Shown here piece by piece: positions 60,119 through 64,000 of a DNA stretch of 64,000 nucleotides. Positions within the stretch are counted from its first letter, which is position 1, and each line of letters opens with the position of its first letter. The stretch is from Pseudomonas kitaguniensis (lineage in GTDB: Bacteria; Pseudomonadota; Gammaproteobacteria; Pseudomonadales; Pseudomonadaceae), in NCBI RefSeq assembly GCF_009296165.1, contig NZ_VUAZ01000055.1:1-64000 (forward strand), written 5' to 3'. A program made the position numbers and the translations under genes. The notes below the pieces were generated by a model. The model was not told the origin of the DNA. It did not search any database and worked only from the letters and a program-made list of their open reading frames with translations.

Positions 60119-60568
60119 TCAGTGGCCGTGGCTTCTGCCCACGTGTGAAGGCTCAGCCTCGCTGGCCGCGACACTGCCGCTGACTTCCAGCCGCTGCAAA
60201 ATCCCGCACTGATCCAGATCCGGCCCACCACCGCAGCGTTGGCGCAGGTCGAGCAATTGCTCCTGCAACGCCAACAGCCCATCAATCCGCGATTTCACGT
60301 GGTGGATATGTTCGTCGATCAACGCATTCACGCTCTCGCACTGGTCCTGAGGGCTGTCGCGTAGCCCAAGCAGGCTGCGGATTTCCCCAAGCGTCATGTC
60401 GAGGCTGCGGCAATTGCGGATGAAAATCAGCCGCTCAGTGTGCGCCTGGGTGTACACGCGGTAGTTGGCATCGGTGCGTGCCGGGGGTGGCAGCAGGCCT
60501 TCCTTCTCGTAATAACGGATGGTTTCCACCTGACAGTCGGTCAGTTTGGCCAATTCGCCGATCTTCAT
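60119..60568 (-). CDS. cadR: MerR-family Cd/Pb/Zn-responsive regulator CadR
   Basis: A 149-residue MerR protein: N-terminal winged helix (MKIGELAKLTDCQVETIRYY), a dimer helix, the metal-site cysteine in QDQCESVNALIDEHI, a second cysteine set near 118-130 (RCGGGPDLDQCG), and a His-containing end (HVGRSHGH). The start at 60568 is that of all relatives. It is divergent from cadA and activates it when Cd, Pb or Zn binds. Confidence 0.92.
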   Translation of the reverse strand: MKIGELAKLTDCQVETIRYYEKEGLLPPPARTDANYRVYTQAHTERLIFIRNCRSLDMTLGEIRSLLGLRDSPQDQCESVNALIDEHIHHVKSRIDGLLALQEQLLDLRQRCGGGPDLDQCGILQRLEVSGSVAASEAEPSHVGRSHGH

Positions 60569-60590
60569 CGCAGCAATCTCCAAATGGGTG

Positions 60591-60615
60591 CTTGACCCTA
60601 TAGTGGCTACAGGGT
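60591..60615. promoter_or_regulatory. CadR-controlled promoter of cadA
   Basis: The dyad ACCCTATAGTGGCTACAGGGT (60595-60615) sits at the -35/-10 spacer, next to TTGACC. This is the usual MerR-type operator that CadR untwists to start cadA transcription. Confidence 0.85.
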
Positions 60616-60653
60616 CTTTACTTGGCAACAGGCACCTTTACGGACGCGACCAG

Positions 60654-62911
60654 ATGAGCGACTCCCTTCACACCCCACATAAGCATGATCACGACCATGA
60701 CCACGATCATGGCCCCAAAAAACTCACGCCTGTGCACGACCACGGCCATGCCGGTTCCTGCTGCGCAAGCGACGCCGCGCCTGCGGTGGTAACGCTGAAC
60801 CAAGCGCCTTCCGACGGCGCGCGCCTCAGCACCTTCCGCATCGAAGCCATGGACTGCCCCACCGAGCAAACGCTGATCCAGAACAAACTGGGCAAGCTCG
60901 CCGGTGTGCAGCAACTGGAATTCAACCTGATCAACCGCATCCTCGGCGTCACCCATGACCTGCCGAGCACTGCGCCGATCATCGACGCGATCAAATCTAT
61001 CGGGATGCAGGCGGACCCCATCGAAGAGGGCGTTCCCGCCGCCGCGCCACCCGCGAAGAAACACTGGTGGCCGCTGGCGTTGTCCGGCGTTGGTGCGTTG
61101 GCTGCCGAAGTGCTGCATTTCACCAATGCTGCGCCGACATGGGTGATTGCCGTGGTGGCGTTGGTGTCGATCTTCAGCGGCGGCCTCACCACCTATAAAA
61201 AGGGCTGGATAGCCCTGAAAAACCTCAACCTGAACATCAACGCGCTGATGAGCATCGCCGTGACCGGCGCGCTGCTGATTGGCCAGTGGCCGGAAGCTGC
61301 GATGGTGATGTTCCTGTTCACCGTGGCCGAGTTGATCGAAGCCAAGTCTCTGGACCGTGCGCGCAACGCCATCAGTGGCTTGATGCAGATGACGCCCGAA
61401 CAGGCCACGGTGCAGCAGGCCGATGGCTCATGGGTGGAAAAAGACGTCAAAAGCGTTGATCTTGGGACAATCGTTCGGTTAAAACCTGGCGAGCGTGTTG
61501 GCCTGGACGGTGAAGTCACCGCCGGTCAATCCTCCATCAATCAGGCGCCGATCACCGGTGAAAGCCTGCCCATTGAAAAACCGTGGGCGATAAAGTCTTC
61601 GCGGGCACCATCAACCAGGCCGGTTCGCTGGAGTACAAGGTCACCGCGGCGGCCAACAATTCGACGCTGGCGCGCATCATTCATGCCGTGGAGCAGGCTC
61701 AAGGCGCGCGGGCGCCAACCCAGCGTTTTGTCGACAGCTTCTCGAAGATCTACACCCCGGCGGTGTTCCTGTTTGCCTTGGGCGTGGCGCTGATTCCGCC
61801 GCTGTTCATGGCGGGCGTGTGGTTCGACTGGGTCTACCGCGCACTCGTGCTGTTGGTGGTGGCGTGCCCGTGTGCACTGGTGATTTCCACCCCGGTGACC
61901 ATCGTCAGTGGCTTGGCGGCGGCGGCGCGCAAAGGCATCCTGATCAAGGGCGGTGTGTACCTGGAGGGCGGTTACAAGCTTGATTACCTGGCCCTCGACA
62001 AGACTGGCACGATCACCCACGGCAAACCGGTGCAAACCGATTACCTGGCGTTGTTCCCCAACGTCGAAGACCGCGCGCCGGCGCTGGCCGCCAGTTTGGC
62101 CGGGCGCTCCGACCACCCGGTGTCGTTGGCCATTGCCAAAGCGGCTGTGGATAAAAACCTGCCGAGCCACGTTGTGGATAACTTCGAAGCCCTGCCCGGT
62201 CGCGGTGTGCGCGGTGATATAAACGGCGAAACCTACCATTTGGGCAACCACCGTCTGGTCGAAGACCTGGGCCTGTGTTCGCCGGAGCTTGAAGAAAAAC
62301 TCTTCGCCTTGGAGAAACAAGGCAAGTCGGTGGTGTTGCTGCTCGACAAGTCCGGCCCGCTGGCGCTGTTCGCCGTGGCCGACACGGTCAAAGACAGCAG
62401 CCGCGAAGCCATCCAGCAACTGCACGACTTGGGCATCAAAACCCTGATGCTCACCGGCGACAACACCCACACCGCTCAGGCGATTGCGGCCCAGGTCGGC
62501 ATCGACCAGGCCCAAGGTGACCTGCTGCCGACTGACAAACTGCAGGCCATCGAAACCCTTTACGGCCAAGGCCACCGGGTGGGCATGGTCGGTGACGGCA
62601 TCAACGACGCCCCGGCCCTGGCCCGCGCCGAAATTGGCTTCGCGATGGCCGCCGCCGGCACCGACACGGCCATCGAAACCGCTGACGTGGCCTTGATGGA
62701 TGATGATTTACGCAAGATCCCGGCTTTCATTCGGTTGTCGCGGCAAACCTCGAGTATCCTCAAGCAGAACATCGCCCTGGCGCTGGTGACCAAGGCGGTC
62801 TTCCTTGCGGTCACCTTCCTGGGCATGGCCACTATGTGGATGGCGGTGTTCGCGGACATGGGCGTGAGCCTGCTGGTGGTGTTCAATGGCCTGCGCCTGT
62901 TGCGCAAATAA
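60654..62911 (+). pseudogene. cadA: Heavy-metal P1B-ATPase CadA, frameshifted
   Basis: CadA exports Cd, Zn and Pb using ATP. The His-rich start (HKHDHDHDHDHG), HMA domain (AMDCPTEQT), TGES loop (ITGESLPIEK), CPC metal site (VACPCALVIS), DKTGTITHG phosphorylation site and GDGINDAPAL are all present. The frame breaks at 61575-61580, where a run of five A residues should be six: IEK should continue TVGDKVFAGT but reads PWAIKSS. One base restores the whole ~752-residue protein. As a core gene it is likely intact in the cell, which points to a sequence error. Confidence 0.88.
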
Positions 62912-62927
62912 CTGAGGTGAGGGTGGT

Positions 62928-63791
62928 GTGCTGAGTGCCGAACTGAAGGCGTTTTACAGAGTGGCCCGCCTGGGCAGCATTACCCAGGCGGCGAAAAAAC
63001 TCGGCCTTAGCCAGCCCACGGTCACCACGCAGATTCGCAACTTGGAAAGCCAGTACGGCGTTGAGCTGTTCTACCGTGGTGGCCGCCGCCTGACCGTCAG
63101 CGACGACGGCGCGCGCCTGCTGCCGATGGTCAAGGCGTTGTTGCAGCAAGAAGCCGATATTGAGTTTTTCCTGCGCAACAGTGGTCAGCTCCAGGGGGCG
63201 CTGAGGATTGCCGCGACGGCGCCGTATTACATCCTCGACCTGGTCAAAGCCTTTCGCGAACGCCTGCCGCATGTGGAGGTGTCGGTGGAAATCGGCAACT
63301 CCCAGTCGGTGCTGGAGGCGCTCGAAGAGTACCGGGTGGACGTCGCCGCCTCCTCGCAATTACTTGAAGACCCGCGGTTGATCCGCCGCGTGCTTGGCAC
63401 CGACCCGCTGGTGCTGGCGGTGCATCGTAATCACCCGTTGGCGGCTTTGGATACTGTGCCGCTCACGGCACTGGCGGGGCATACCTTGCTGATGCGCGAA
63501 ACCGGGTCCACCACACGGCGTTTAACTGAAGAGATGCTGCAAGGCGCAGGCGTGAGTTACGGCCCGCTGCTGGAGATCGGCAGCCGCGAATCGATTCGCG
63601 AGGCGGTGCTGCGCAATATCGGCATCAGCATCATTGCCCGCCAGGAAGTGCCGCATGACCCGCAGTTGCGCGTGCTGACCATCGAGCATGCACCGCAGAT
63701 CGCCGAGTATTTGTACTGCCTCAAGGAAAGAAAAGGCGCGCGGCTGCCTGCCGCGTTTCTCGGTTTGGCGCAAGAAATGTCGCCGCTCTGA
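62928..63791 (+). CDS. LysR-family transcriptional regulator
   Basis: A 287-residue LysR protein: N-terminal winged helix (FYRVARLGSITQAAKKLGLS, QPTVTTQIRNLE) and a substrate-binding domain. It starts 17 bp after cadA. In related genomes a regulator of this place controls a 2-aminoethylphosphonate uptake operon that follows, which fits the partial gene downstream. Confidence 0.88.
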   Translation: MLSAELKAFYRVARLGSITQAAKKLGLSQPTVTTQIRNLESQYGVELFYRGGRRLTVSDDGARLLPMVKALLQQEADIEFFLRNSGQLQGALRIAATAPYYILDLVKAFRERLPHVEVSVEIGNSQSVLEALEEYRVDVAASSQLLEDPRLIRRVLGTDPLVLAVHRNHPLAALDTVPLTALAGHTLLMRETGSTTRRLTEEMLQGAGVSYGPLLEIGSRESIREAVLRNIGISIIARQEVPHDPQLRVLTIEHAPQIAEYLYCLKERKGARLPAAFLGLAQEMSPL

Positions 63792-63951
63792 CCGACAAGC
63801 CCCATCGCCACACAAACCCAAGCACTACAGACGCACTCCGAATTCCTACACAAATCCACCAATACCACTATCGCCACGTTTTGCCTTTCTGCCACACCAG
63901 GGACGCATTGCCTGCCTAGCATGGCCTTCATCAGTTTGATGAGGTGCCTCC

Positions 63952-64000
63952 ATGAACACTGCCCCAACCAACCCCGGCGCGCCGATGACGGTGCGCGGGA
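63952..64000 (+). CDS. Start of a transporter gene, possibly ABC ATPase (partial)
   Basis: Only 16 codons are in the window (MNTAPTNPGAPMTVRG), with GAGG upstream of the ATG. The start resembles ATP-binding subunits of putative 2-aminoethylphosphonate ABC transporters, and the LysR neighbour agrees. Too short to be sure. Confidence 0.45.
   Translation, partial: MNTAPTNPGAPMTVRG

Overview
The window is a Pseudomonas chromosome, most likely of the P. fluorescens group. The outer parts are GC-rich and keep a gene order known from Pseudomonas: HAD phosphatase, rppH, ptsP, NRDE protein, TSUP permease, lgt, thyA on the left (1-6847), and the end of thyA, cadR, cadA, a LysR regulator and the start of a transporter gene on the right (59798-64000).

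Between them lies a mobile island of about 53 kb inserted inside the host thyA. The 5' two thirds of thyA sit at 6294-6847 and the last third at 59798-60077. The island opens with four overlapping or nearly adjacent genes: three large tyrosine recombinase-family proteins and a small HTH/coiled-coil protein. This is the ginABCD arrangement that defines GInt elements. A complete replacement thyA overlaps the fourth gene and acts as a fifth cistron, so the element destroys an essential-type gene and supplies a recoded substitute from its own operon.

The cargo (14.1-59.6 kb) is lower in GC and modular. Five copies of a ~100-120 nt multi-hairpin sequence (14153, 20135, 36137, 46479, 56199) punctuate it. 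Their stems are conserved by compensatory changes, which suggests a structured RNA or ssDNA element. Cargo includes: (a) 14.4-19.6 kb, an AbiU2-like HEPN protein, a nuclease-STAND ATPase and a DnaQ-like exonuclease; (b) 20.3-23.7 kb, small Pseudomonas accessory genes and a dual-HTH regulator; (c) 24.0-32.6 kb, a thiol/electrophile stress cluster (two TetR regulators, OsmC, SDR, FrnE/DsbA-like, thioredoxin, KefF/Kef antiporter, tautomerase, NemA-like reductase, AhpD-like) with a shared operator-like sequence at two promoters; (d) 33-42.7 kb, small hypothetical genes, a GNAT, a lipoprotein, a DUF3800 protein and several broken genes; (e) 43-54 kb, a coupled pair of an NA37-like protein and a membrane protein, an RHH-EVE protein, a split ApeA-like HEPN protein, a sirtuin with a duplicated 3' fragment, and an SMC/RloC-like ATPase; (f) 56.4-59.6 kb, a D12 adenine methylase and a ParB/Srx-domain protein at the right end.

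Several genes (kef, the gene at 36315, apeA and the core gene cadA) appear broken by a single missing base, so some frameshifts may be assembly errors. All family names are from reading motifs by eye; no database search was run.
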